46,248 nt of DNA, from NCBI RefSeq assembly GCF_902497625.1, contig NZ_CABVGX010000047.1:1-46248 (forward strand), given 5' to 3'. This DNA comes from Pseudomonas fluorescens. Lineage in GTDB: Bacteria; Pseudomonadota; Gammaproteobacteria; Pseudomonadales; Pseudomonadaceae. A program made the position numbers and the translations under genes. Positions 16,050 through 23,393 of this stretch are shown here, piece by piece. Under the pieces are notes generated by a model. It saw only the letters and a program-made list of their open reading frames with translations, did no database searches and was not told where the DNA came from. Position 1 is the first letter of the stretch. Every line of letters begins with the position of its first letter.

Positions 16050-16586
16050 ATGGCAGAATTGACCACGTTGGCCCGACCTTACGCTAAGGCAGCCTTCGAG
16101 CACGCCCAGGCCCACCAGCAACTGGCCTCTTGGTCAGCCATGCTCGGCCTGGCTGCAGCAGTGTCGCAAGACGACACCATGCAGCGCGTGCTCAAGGCCC
16201 CGCGACTGACGAGCGCAGACAAGGCCGCCACGTTTATTGACGTGTGCGGCGACAAGTTTGATGTGAAGGTACAGAACTTCATCAACGTCGTTGCCGAAAA
16301 CGACCGTCTCCCGCTTTTGCCGGAGATCGCCGCTCTTTTCGACCTGTACAAGGCCGAACAAGAGAAATCGGTAGACGTTGAAGTGACCAGTGCTTTTGCA
16401 TTGAACCAAGAACAGCAAGACAAACTCGCCAAGGTTCTCAGTGCACGACTCAACCGGGAAGTGCGCCTGCAAGTCGAGGAAGACAAATCCCTTATCGGGG
16501 GCATTGTCATCCGCGCCGGCGACCTGGTAATCGATGGCTCGGTTCGCGGCAAACTCGCAAACCTTGCCGAAGCATTGAAATCTTGA
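16050..16586 (+). CDS. atpH: ATP synthase F1 subunit delta
   Basis: Joins the b-stalk to the alpha3-beta3 head. The 178 aa start MAELTTLARPYAKAAFEHA. The conserved C-terminal motif of the OSCP/delta family is seen in LIGGIVIRAGDLVIDGSVRGKLANL. GAGGG lies five bases before the ATG. Confidence 0.96.
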   Translation: MAELTTLARPYAKAAFEHAQAHQQLASWSAMLGLAAAVSQDDTMQRVLKAPRLTSADKAATFIDVCGDKFDVKVQNFINVVAENDRLPLLPEIAALFDLYKAEQEKSVDVEVTSAFALNQEQQDKLAKVLSARLNREVRLQVEEDKSLIGGIVIRAGDLVIDGSVRGKLANLAEALKS

Positions 16587-16607
16587 GTTTGAAGGGGCAG
16601 CAGAGCA

Positions 16608-18152
16608 ATGCAGCAACTCAATCCTTCCGAAATAAGTGAAATTATCAAGGGCCGCATCGACAAGCTCGATGTGACCTCCCAAGCCCGTAACGAAGGCACT
16701 GTCGTCAGCGTATCTGACGGTATCGTGCGGATTCACGGTCTGGCCGACGTTATGTACGGCGAGATGATCGAGTTTCCGGGCGGCGTCTTCGGTATGGCTC
16801 TCAACCTCGAGCAAGACTCCGTAGGTGCCGTTGTATTGGGCTCCTACCAGTCTCTGGCTGAAGGCATGAGCGCCAAGTGCACCGGTCGCATCCTCGAAGT
16901 TCCGGTTGGTAAGGAACTGCTGGGTCGCGTAGTCGACGCACTGGGTAACCCTGTTGACGGCAAAGGTCCACTGGGCAACACCGAGACCGACGCGGTCGAG
17001 AAAGTTGCTCCAGGCGTGATCTGGCGTAAGTCGGTAGACCAGCCTGTACAGACTGGCTACAAGGCTGTCGATGCCATGATCCCTGTCGGCCGTGGCCAGC
17101 GTGAGCTGATCATCGGTGACCGTCAGATCGGTAAAACCGCTCTGGCGATCGACGCGATCATCAACCAGAAAAACAGCGGTATTTTCTGCGTCTACGTAGC
17201 GATCGGTCAGAAGCAATCGACCATCGCCAACGTTGTTCGCAAGCTGGAAGAAAACGGCGCGCTGGCTAACACCATCGTTGTCGCAGCGAGCGCTTCGGAA
17301 TCTGCAGCACTGCAGTTCCTGGCTCCGTACTCCGGTTGCACCATGGGTGAATTCTTCCGCGACCGCGGTGAAGACGCGCTGATCGTTTATGACGATCTGT
17401 CCAAGCAAGCAGTGGCTTACCGCCAGATTTCCCTGCTGCTGCGCCGTCCACCAGGCCGTGAAGCTTACCCTGGCGACGTGTTCTATCTCCACTCCCGTCT
17501 CCTGGAGCGCGCTTCCCGCGTTTCGGAAGAATACGTAGAGAAGTTCACCAACGGCGCAGTGACCGGCAAAACCGGTTCCCTGACCGCACTGCCGATCATC
17601 GAAACCCAGGCTGGCGACGTTTCCGCGTTCGTTCCGACCAACGTGATTTCCATCACCGACGGTCAGATCTTCCTGGAATCGGCCATGTTCAACTCCGGGA
17701 TCCGTCCTGCTGTGAACGCCGGTGTTTCGGTATCCCGTGTGGGTGGTGCCGCTCAGACCAAGATCATCAAGAAGCTCTCCGGTGGTATCCGTACCGCTCT
17801 GGCTCAGTACCGTGAACTGGCGGCATTCGCCCAGTTCGCTTCTGACCTGGACGAAGCGACCCGTAAGCAACTTGAGCATGGTCAGCGCGTTACCGAGCTG
17901 ATGAAGCAGAAGCAATACGCACCAATGTCGATCGCTGACATGGCGCTGTCGCTGTATGCCGCTGAGCGTGGGTTCCTGACTGACGTTGAAATCGCCAAGA
18001 TCGGCAGCTTCGAACAAGCGCTGATTGCTTTCTTCAACCGCGATCACGCCGATTTGATGGCGAAGATCAACGTGAAGGGTGACTTCAATGACGAAATCGA
18101 CGCTGGCATGAAAGCCGGTATCGAGAAGTTCAAGGCCACCCAAACCTGGTAA
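16608..18152 (+). CDS. atpA: ATP synthase F1 subunit alpha
   Basis: Non-catalytic nucleotide-binding subunit of F1. The P-loop GDRQIGKT lies at residues 170-177, and the signature PAVNAGVSVSRVGGAAQ is present near residue 370; 514 aa. A 9-base-pair hairpin with a GCAA loop (18159-18180) follows the stop within the operon. Confidence 0.98.
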   Translation: MQQLNPSEISEIIKGRIDKLDVTSQARNEGTVVSVSDGIVRIHGLADVMYGEMIEFPGGVFGMALNLEQDSVGAVVLGSYQSLAEGMSAKCTGRILEVPVGKELLGRVVDALGNPVDGKGPLGNTETDAVEKVAPGVIWRKSVDQPVQTGYKAVDAMIPVGRGQRELIIGDRQIGKTALAIDAIINQKNSGIFCVYVAIGQKQSTIANVVRKLEENGALANTIVVAASASESAALQFLAPYSGCTMGEFFRDRGEDALIVYDDLSKQAVAYRQISLLLRRPPGREAYPGDVFYLHSRLLERASRVSEEYVEKFTNGAVTGKTGSLTALPIIETQAGDVSAFVPTNVISITDGQIFLESAMFNSGIRPAVNAGVSVSRVGGAAQTKIIKKLSGGIRTALAQYRELAAFAQFASDLDEATRKQLEHGQRVTELMKQKQYAPMSIADMALSLYAAERGFLTDVEIAKIGSFEQALIAFFNRDHADLMAKINVKGDFNDEIDAGMKAGIEKFKATQTW

Positions 18153-18158
18153 GCCGCA

Positions 18159-18180
18159 GCGGGCGCCGCAAGGCGCCCGC
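18159..18180 (+). other. GNRA hairpin after atpA
   Basis: Arm GCGGGCGCC pairs perfectly with GGCGCCCGC around a GCAA tetraloop, 6 bases after the atpA stop. There is no T-run, so it is more likely an mRNA 3'-end stabiliser or processing boundary than a terminator. Confidence 0.65.
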
Positions 18181-18202
18181 TTGCTAACCTGATAGGTGTT
18201 AC

Positions 18203-19063
18203 ATGGCAGGCGCAAAAGAGATTCGCAGTAAGATTGCGAGCATCAAAAGCACGCAAAAGATTACCAGCGCCATGGAAAAAGTGGCGGTCAGTAAAATGCG
18301 CAAGGCACAAATGCGCATGGCTGCTAGCCGTCCTTACGCGGAGCGCATCCGCCAGGTTATTGGTCATCTGGCCAACGCCAACCCGGAATATCGCCACCCG
18401 TTCATGCTCGACCGTGAAGTAAAGCGCGTCGGTTATGTCGTGGTGAGCAGTGACCGTGGTCTGTGTGGTGGCTTGAACACCAACCTGTTCAAGGCTTTGG
18501 TCAAGGACATGGCGGTAAACCGCGAAAACGGTGTCGAGATCGATCTGTGTGTTGTGGGTAGCAAGGGTGCGGCTTTCTTCCGCAACTTCGGCGGTAACGT
18601 CGTAGCAGCTATCAGCCACCTGGGTGAAGAGCCGTCGATCAATGACCTGATCGGCAGCGTCAAGGTGATGCTGGATGCCTACCTGGACGGCCGTATTGAT
18701 CGCCTGTCCGTGGTGTCCAACAAGTTCATCAACACCATGACGCAACAGCCTACCGTGGAGCAGTTGATTCCGCTGGTGGCAACCCCGGAACAGGAACTCA
18801 AGCACCACTGGGATTATCTGTACGAACCGGACGCCAAAGAGCTGCTTGACGGCTTGATGGTCCGCTACGTGGAGTCGCAGGTCTACCAGGCGGTGGTCGA
18901 GAACAACGCGGCTGAACAAGCTGCGCGGATGATCGCGATGAAGAACGCTACCGACAACGCCGGTGATTTGATCAGCGATTTGCAGCTGGTCTACAACAAG
19001 GCGCGTCAGGCTGCGATCACCCAAGAGATCTCGGAAATCGTCGGCGGCGCTGCCGCGGTTTAA
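18203..19063 (+). CDS. atpG: ATP synthase F1 subunit gamma
   Basis: Central rotor shaft. The N-terminal helix (MAGAKEIRSKIASIKSTQKI) and the C-terminal helix (ARMIAMKNATDNAGDLI) carry the family signatures. SSDRGLCGGLNTNLFK in the middle is also characteristic; 286 aa. Confidence 0.97.
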   Translation: MAGAKEIRSKIASIKSTQKITSAMEKVAVSKMRKAQMRMAASRPYAERIRQVIGHLANANPEYRHPFMLDREVKRVGYVVVSSDRGLCGGLNTNLFKALVKDMAVNRENGVEIDLCVVGSKGAAFFRNFGGNVVAAISHLGEEPSINDLIGSVKVMLDAYLDGRIDRLSVVSNKFINTMTQQPTVEQLIPLVATPEQELKHHWDYLYEPDAKELLDGLMVRYVESQVYQAVVENNAAEQAARMIAMKNATDNAGDLISDLQLVYNKARQAAITQEISEIVGGAAAV

Positions 19064-19090
19064 CGGTTCAAATATTCAGAGGATCCAGCT

Positions 19091-20470
19091 ATGAGTAGCG
19101 GACGTATCGTTCAAATCATCGGCGCCGTTATCGACGTGGAATTTCCACGCGACAGCGTACCGAGCATCTATAACGCGCTGAAAGTACTGAGCGCGGCTGA
19201 AACCACCCTGGAAGTTCAGCAGCAGCTGGGCGACGGCGTGGTTCGTACCATTGCGATGGGTTCCACCGAGGGCTTGAAGCGCGGTCTGGAAGTCACTGAT
19301 TCCGGCGCAGCCATCTCCGTACCGGTCGGTAAAGCGACGCTGGGCCGGATCATGGACGTGCTGGGTAACCCGATCGACGAAGCGGGTCCAATCGACACCG
19401 AAGAGCGTTGGGGCATTCACCGTCCTGCGCCAACCTTTGCTGAACAAGCGGGCGGCAACGACCTGCTGGAAACCGGCATCAAGGTTATCGACCTGGTTTG
19501 CCCGTTCGCCAAAGGCGGTAAAGTCGGTCTGTTCGGTGGTGCCGGTGTAGGCAAAACCGTAAACATGATGGAACTGATCCGTAACATCGCCATCGAGCAC
19601 AGCGGTTATTCCGTGTTCGCCGGTGTGGGTGAGCGTACTCGTGAGGGTAACGACTTCTACCACGAGATGAAGGACTCCAACGTTCTGGACAAAGTGGCAC
19701 TGGTTTACGGTCAGATGAACGAGCCGCCGGGTAACCGTCTGCGCGTAGCACTGACCGGCCTGACCATGGCCGAGAAGTTCCGTGACGAAGGTAACGACGT
19801 TCTGCTGTTCGTCGACAACATCTATCGTTACACCCTGGCCGGTACTGAAGTATCCGCACTGCTGGGCCGTATGCCTTCCGCAGTAGGTTACCAGCCGACC
19901 CTGGCCGAAGAGATGGGTACTCTGCAAGAGCGTATCACTTCGACCAAGAACGGTTCGATCACCTCGATCCAGGCGGTATACGTACCGGCGGATGACTTGA
20001 CTGACCCGTCGCCAGCGACCACTTTCGCCCACTTGGACGCCACCGTCGTTTTGTCCCGTGACATCGCCTCCCTGGGTATCTACCCGGCGGTCGATCCACT
20101 CGACTCGACTTCGCGTCAGCTGGACCCGAACGTGATCGGCCAGGAACACTACGACACCGCTCGCGGCGTTCAGTATGTTCTGCAGCGGTACAAAGAACTG
20201 AAGGACATCATTGCGATCCTGGGTATGGACGAACTGTCGGAAGCCGACAAGCAGTTGGTAAACCGTGCTCGTAAGATCCAGCGTTTCTTGTCGCAGCCGT
20301 TCTTCGTGGCTGAAGTCTTCACCGGTGCTTCGGGTAAATACGTTTCCCTGAAAGACACCATTGCTGGCTTCAAAGGCATCCTCAACGGTGACTACGACCA
20401 CCTGCCAGAACAAGCGTTCTACATGGTAGGCGGCATCGAAGAAGCGATCGAGAAAGCCAAGAAACTGTAA
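19091..20470 (+). CDS. atpD: ATP synthase F1 subunit beta
   Basis: Catalytic subunit. P-loop GGAGVGKT lies at residues 149-156, followed by AGVGERTREGNDFYHEM and the ATP-synthase signature PAVDPLDSTSRQL; 459 aa. The ribosome site AGAGGAT lies before the ATG. A GCAA-looped hairpin (20476-20493) follows the stop, mirroring the one after atpA. Confidence 0.98.
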   Translation: MSSGRIVQIIGAVIDVEFPRDSVPSIYNALKVLSAAETTLEVQQQLGDGVVRTIAMGSTEGLKRGLEVTDSGAAISVPVGKATLGRIMDVLGNPIDEAGPIDTEERWGIHRPAPTFAEQAGGNDLLETGIKVIDLVCPFAKGGKVGLFGGAGVGKTVNMMELIRNIAIEHSGYSVFAGVGERTREGNDFYHEMKDSNVLDKVALVYGQMNEPPGNRLRVALTGLTMAEKFRDEGNDVLLFVDNIYRYTLAGTEVSALLGRMPSAVGYQPTLAEEMGTLQERITSTKNGSITSIQAVYVPADDLTDPSPATTFAHLDATVVLSRDIASLGIYPAVDPLDSTSRQLDPNVIGQEHYDTARGVQYVLQRYKELKDIIAILGMDELSEADKQLVNRARKIQRFLSQPFFVAEVFTGASGKYVSLKDTIAGFKGILNGDYDHLPEQAFYMVGGIEEAIEKAKKL

Positions 20471-20475
20471 TCCCG

Positions 20476-20493
20476 GCGCCCGGCAACGGGCGC
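20476..20493 (+). other. GNRA hairpin after atpD
   Basis: Arm GCGCCCG pairs perfectly with CGGGCGC around a GCAA tetraloop, 5 bases after the atpD stop. It has the same design as the hairpin after atpA. Confidence 0.65.
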
Positions 20494-20516
20494 TAATTTA
20501 AGTTTGAGGCAATCAG

Positions 20517-20942
20517 ATGGCTATGACAGTCCATTGCGATATCGTCAGCGCGGAAGGGGAAATTTTCTCCGGCCTGGTCGAGATGGTGATTGCGCACGGT
20601 GCACTTGGTGATCTTGGTATCGCCCTGGGCCACGCGCCGCTGATCACTAATCTCAAGCCGGGTCCGATCCGCCTGGTCAAGCAGGGCGGGGAAGAGGAGG
20701 TGTATTACATCTCCGGCGGTTTCCTCGAGGTTCAGCCGAACATGGTCAAGGTTCTTGCCGACACCGTGCAGCGTGCTGCCGACCTGGACGAAGCCTCCGC
20801 TCAGGAAGCCGTTAAGGCTGCCGAGAAGGCGTTGCACGAGCGGGGCGCGGAATTCGATTACGGTTCTGCAGCCGCACGTCTGGCCGAGGCAACAGCTCAG
20901 CTGCGCACCGTCCAGCAGATCCGCAAGAAGTTTGGCCACTAA
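20517..20942 (+). CDS. atpC: ATP synthase F1 subunit epsilon
   Basis: Rotor subunit that also inhibits ATP hydrolysis. An N-terminal beta-sandwich (MTVHCDIVSAEGEIFSGLV, LGDLGIALGHAPLITNLKPG) is followed by the C-terminal helical hairpin; 141 aa. GAGG precedes the ATG at 20517. It is the last atp gene, followed by a strong terminator at 20970-20999. Confidence 0.97.
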   Translation: MAMTVHCDIVSAEGEIFSGLVEMVIAHGALGDLGIALGHAPLITNLKPGPIRLVKQGGEEEVYYISGGFLEVQPNMVKVLADTVQRAADLDEASAQEAVKAAEKALHERGAEFDYGSAAARLAEATAQLRTVQQIRKKFGH

Positions 20943-20969
20943 CAGGCCATCATTTGTTGCGCGATTGAT

Positions 20970-20999
20970 AAAAAAGGGTAGCCTCGGCTACCCTTTTTT
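20970..20999 (+). terminator. Rho-independent terminator of the atp operon
   Basis: Arm AAAAAGGGTAG pairs with CTACCCTTTTTT around a CCTCGG loop and ends in a T-run. It lies 27 bases after atpC and before glmU. Confidence 0.9.
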
Positions 21000-21059
21000 C
21001 TTTTCTGTTTTTCATAAACCCGGTCACAGCCGCTGACCACCCAGGATTGGTAGCCAGTC

Positions 21060-22427
21060 ATGTCTCTCGAAATCGTTATTCTCGCTGCTGGCCAGGGCAC
21101 TCGCATGCGTTCGGCTCTGCCGAAAGTCCTGCATCCGATTGCCGGCAACTCGATGCTCGGCCATGTTATCCACAGTGCACGGCAACTCGATCCGCAGCGC
21201 ATCCACGTGGTCATAGGCCACGGTGCCGATGCTGTGCGTGATCGTCTGGCTGCCGATGATCTGAATTTCGTCTTGCAGGACAAACAGCTGGGCACTGGCC
21301 ATGCTGTCGCTCAAGCCGTGCCATTCATTAAAGCCGACACCGTGTTGATTCTGTACGGTGACGTGCCATTGATCGAAGTCGAGACATTGCAGCGCCTGCT
21401 CAAGCAGGTTGCCCCACAGCAACTCGGTTTGCTCACAGTTGAACTGGACGATCCGACGGGCTACGGGCGCATTGTCCGAAACGCCGATGGCCAAGTAACT
21501 GCCATCGTCGAGCAGAAGGATGCCAACGAAAGCGAGCTCGCGATCAGCGAAGGCAACACAGGTATTCTGGCGCTGCCTTTCGCGCAACTGGGTGGCTGGA
21601 TGAGTCGTCTGTCCAACAACAATGCCCAAGGCGAGTATTACCTGACCGACGTGATTGCGATGGCGGTCAGTGATGGCCTGGTGGTTGCCACCGAGCAGCC
21701 CCACGACGCGATGGAAGTGCAGGGCGCCAACGATCGCAAGCAACTGTCCGAGCTGGAGCGTCACTATCAATTGCGCGCCGGCCGCCGCTTGATGGCCCAA
21801 GGCGTCACCCTGCGCGATCCGGCACGTTTCGACGTTCGTGGTGAAGTCACAGTCGGGCGCGATGTGCTGATCGACATCAACGTGATTCTTGAAGGTAAGG
21901 TCGTTATAGAAGACGACGTTATCATCGGGCCCAATTGCGTGATCAAAGACAGCATCCTGCGCAAAGGCGTAGTGATCAAAGCCTACAGTCACATCGACGG
22001 CGCGGTTCTCGGTGAAGGCAGCGATGCTGGACCGTTTGCACGCCTGCGTCCGGGTACCGTGCTGGATGCTCGCGCGCATGTGGGTAACTTCGTTGAGCTG
22101 AAGAATGCTCACTTGGGTGAAGGTGCCAAAGCCGGCCATCTGACCTACCTGGGCGACGCTGAAGTCGGCGCTCGCACCAACGTTGGCGCGGGAACGATTA
22201 CTTGCAACTACGACGGCGCCAACAAGTGGAAGACCGTTTTGGGCGACGACGTATTCATCGGTTCCAACAACTCGTTGGTAGCCCCTGTTGAAATCGCCAA
22301 CGGTGCGACAACTGCAGCCGGGTCGACCATTACCCAGAATGTGGATAACTCACAATTGGCGGTGGGCCGTGCACGTCAGCGCAACATCGACGGCTGGAAA
22401 CGCCCCGTGAAAATCAAAAAGCCTTAA
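21060..22427 (+). CDS. glmU: Bifunctional GlmU: glucosamine-1-P acetyltransferase / N-acetylglucosamine-1-P uridyltransferase
   Basis: Makes UDP-GlcNAc for peptidoglycan and LPS in two steps. The N-terminal uridyltransferase domain has LAAGQGTRM (residues 8-16) and YGDVPLIE. The C-terminal left-handed beta-helix acetyltransferase domain shows hexapeptide repeats such as VEIANGATTAAGSTI and the active-site region HLTYLGDAEVG; 455 aa. Perfect DnaA boxes lie at 21166-21174, 22340-22348 and directly after the stop (22429-22437). glmR and glmS follow. Confidence 0.97.
   Translation: MSLEIVILAAGQGTRMRSALPKVLHPIAGNSMLGHVIHSARQLDPQRIHVVIGHGADAVRDRLAADDLNFVLQDKQLGTGHAVAQAVPFIKADTVLILYGDVPLIEVETLQRLLKQVAPQQLGLLTVELDDPTGYGRIVRNADGQVTAIVEQKDANESELAISEGNTGILALPFAQLGGWMSRLSNNNAQGEYYLTDVIAMAVSDGLVVATEQPHDAMEVQGANDRKQLSELERHYQLRAGRRLMAQGVTLRDPARFDVRGEVTVGRDVLIDINVILEGKVVIEDDVIIGPNCVIKDSILRKGVVIKAYSHIDGAVLGEGSDAGPFARLRPGTVLDARAHVGNFVELKNAHLGEGAKAGHLTYLGDAEVGARTNVGAGTITCNYDGANKWKTVLGDDVFIGSNNSLVAPVEIANGATTAAGSTITQNVDNSQLAVGRARQRNIDGWKRPVKIKKP
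21166..21174 (+). other. DnaA box (perfect) inside glmU
   Basis: TTATCCACA read as GTT ATC CAC AGT (Val-Ile-His-Ser). Confidence 0.65.
22340..22348 (-). other. DnaA box (perfect) near the end of glmU
   Basis: TGTGGATAA read as GTG GAT AAC (Val-Asp-Asn). Confidence 0.65.
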
Positions 22428-22428
22428 G

Positions 22429-22437
22429 TTATCCACA
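22429..22437 (+). other. DnaA box (perfect) abutting the glmU stop codon
   Basis: It starts one base after the TAA stop in the context TAAGTTATCCACAG. The same 14-base string follows glmS. Confidence 0.7.
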
Positions 22438-22452
22438 GTCCTTGAGGAGTCC

Positions 22453-22520
22453 GCTTGCTGGCGATCAGACCAATGCGATGCGCTGAGAAAACGCATCGCC
22501 GGCAAGCCGGCTCCTACAGG
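22453..22520. repeat. REP-type palindromic repeat between glmU and glmR
   Basis: Nested palindromes: GCTTGCTGGCGAT against ATCGCCGGCAAGC, an inner GCGATGCG/CGCATCGC hairpin, and GCCGGC-AA-GCCGGC at 22498-22511 followed by TCCTACAGG. The GCCGGCAAGCCGGCTCCTAC phrase is a common extragenic repeat of fluorescent pseudomonads. It lies in the 188-base gap before glmR. Confidence 0.8.
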
Positions 22521-22615
22521 TCCCCCACCGAACATTTCATCGATCCCCGCTTGACGAAGTTTCGCCAATAGGTTTTGATTGCTTCCGTTATCTTTCGAAT
22601 CGAAACTTAGTCGCC

Positions 22616-23392
22616 ATGTCAAAACGCAATACGCCACAACGTCGCCACAACATTATTGCCTTGCTTAACGCGCAAGGTGAGGTGAGTGTGGATGAATTGG
22701 CCAAGCGTTTCGAAACTTCGGAAGTTACGATTCGAAAGGATCTCGCAGCGCTGGAAACGCACGGCTTACTGATGCGTCGTTATGGCGGTGCGATCACCAT
22801 GCCTCAGGAGCTGGTGGCCGATGTCGGGCAGCCAGTGTCCCGGCACAAACAGGCGATCGCCCGTGCTGCAGTTACGCGAATTCGCGAGCACGCCCGAATC
22901 ATCATCGACAGCGGCAGTACGACGGCAGCGATGATCCCCGAACTGGGTCAGCAGCCGGGTCTGGTTGTCATGACCAACTCCCTGCACGTTGCCAAAGCCT
23001 TGAGCGAACTCGAACACGAGCCGGTGCTGTTGATGACCGGCGGCACTTGGGACCCGCATTCCGAATCCTTCCAGGGGCAAGTTGCCGAGCAAGTTTTACG
23101 TTCCTACGATTTCGATCAGCTGTTCATCGGTGCCGATGGCATCGACCTGTTGCGCGGTACCACGACCTTCAACGAATTACTCGGGCTGAGCCGCGTCATG
23201 GCTGAAGTCACCCGGGAAGTTGTGGTGATGGTCGAGGCCGACAAGATCGGCCGCAAGATTCCCAACCTGGAACTGCCTTGGGGCAGCATCCATACCCTTA
23301 TTACAGATGATCGGCTGCCGCTCGAGGCACGCGATCAGATACAGGCTCGCGGCATCAATTTGATTTGCGCGCCGGTCAGCCAGGAGAAATAG
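22616..23392 (+). CDS. glmR: DeoR-family transcriptional regulator GlmR
   Basis: 258 aa DeoR/GlpR-type regulator. An N-terminal winged helix (HNIIALLNAQGEVSVDELAKRF followed by SEVTIRKDLAALE) precedes a sugar-phosphate sensing domain with IIDSGSTTAAMIPEL and LFIGADGIDL. It is separated from glmS by a single base, so it probably controls glucosamine-6-phosphate synthesis. This arrangement is typical of Pseudomonas, which lacks the glmS ribozyme of Gram-positives. Confidence 0.9.
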   Translation: MSKRNTPQRRHNIIALLNAQGEVSVDELAKRFETSEVTIRKDLAALETHGLLMRRYGGAITMPQELVADVGQPVSRHKQAIARAAVTRIREHARIIIDSGSTTAAMIPELGQQPGLVVMTNSLHVAKALSELEHEPVLLMTGGTWDPHSESFQGQVAEQVLRSYDFDQLFIGADGIDLLRGTTTFNELLGLSRVMAEVTREVVVMVEADKIGRKIPNLELPWGSIHTLITDDRLPLEARDQIQARGINLICAPVSQEK

Positions 23393-23393
23393 C

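Noticed and set aside
16134..18215. A 693-codon open frame on the minus strand across atpA
   Set aside because: It is an antisense shadow of a certain atpA gene, caused by codon bias in GC-rich DNA. It has no family likeness or ribosome site. The same applies to 19076-20413, 23376-24311, 10125-11054, 11645-12760 and the plus-strand frame 5193-6164.
21203..21218. A parS-like CCACGTGG in glmU (and another at 41426-41441 in pdxY)
   Set aside because: Only the central eight bases match; the flanking GTT/AAC arms required for ParB are missing.
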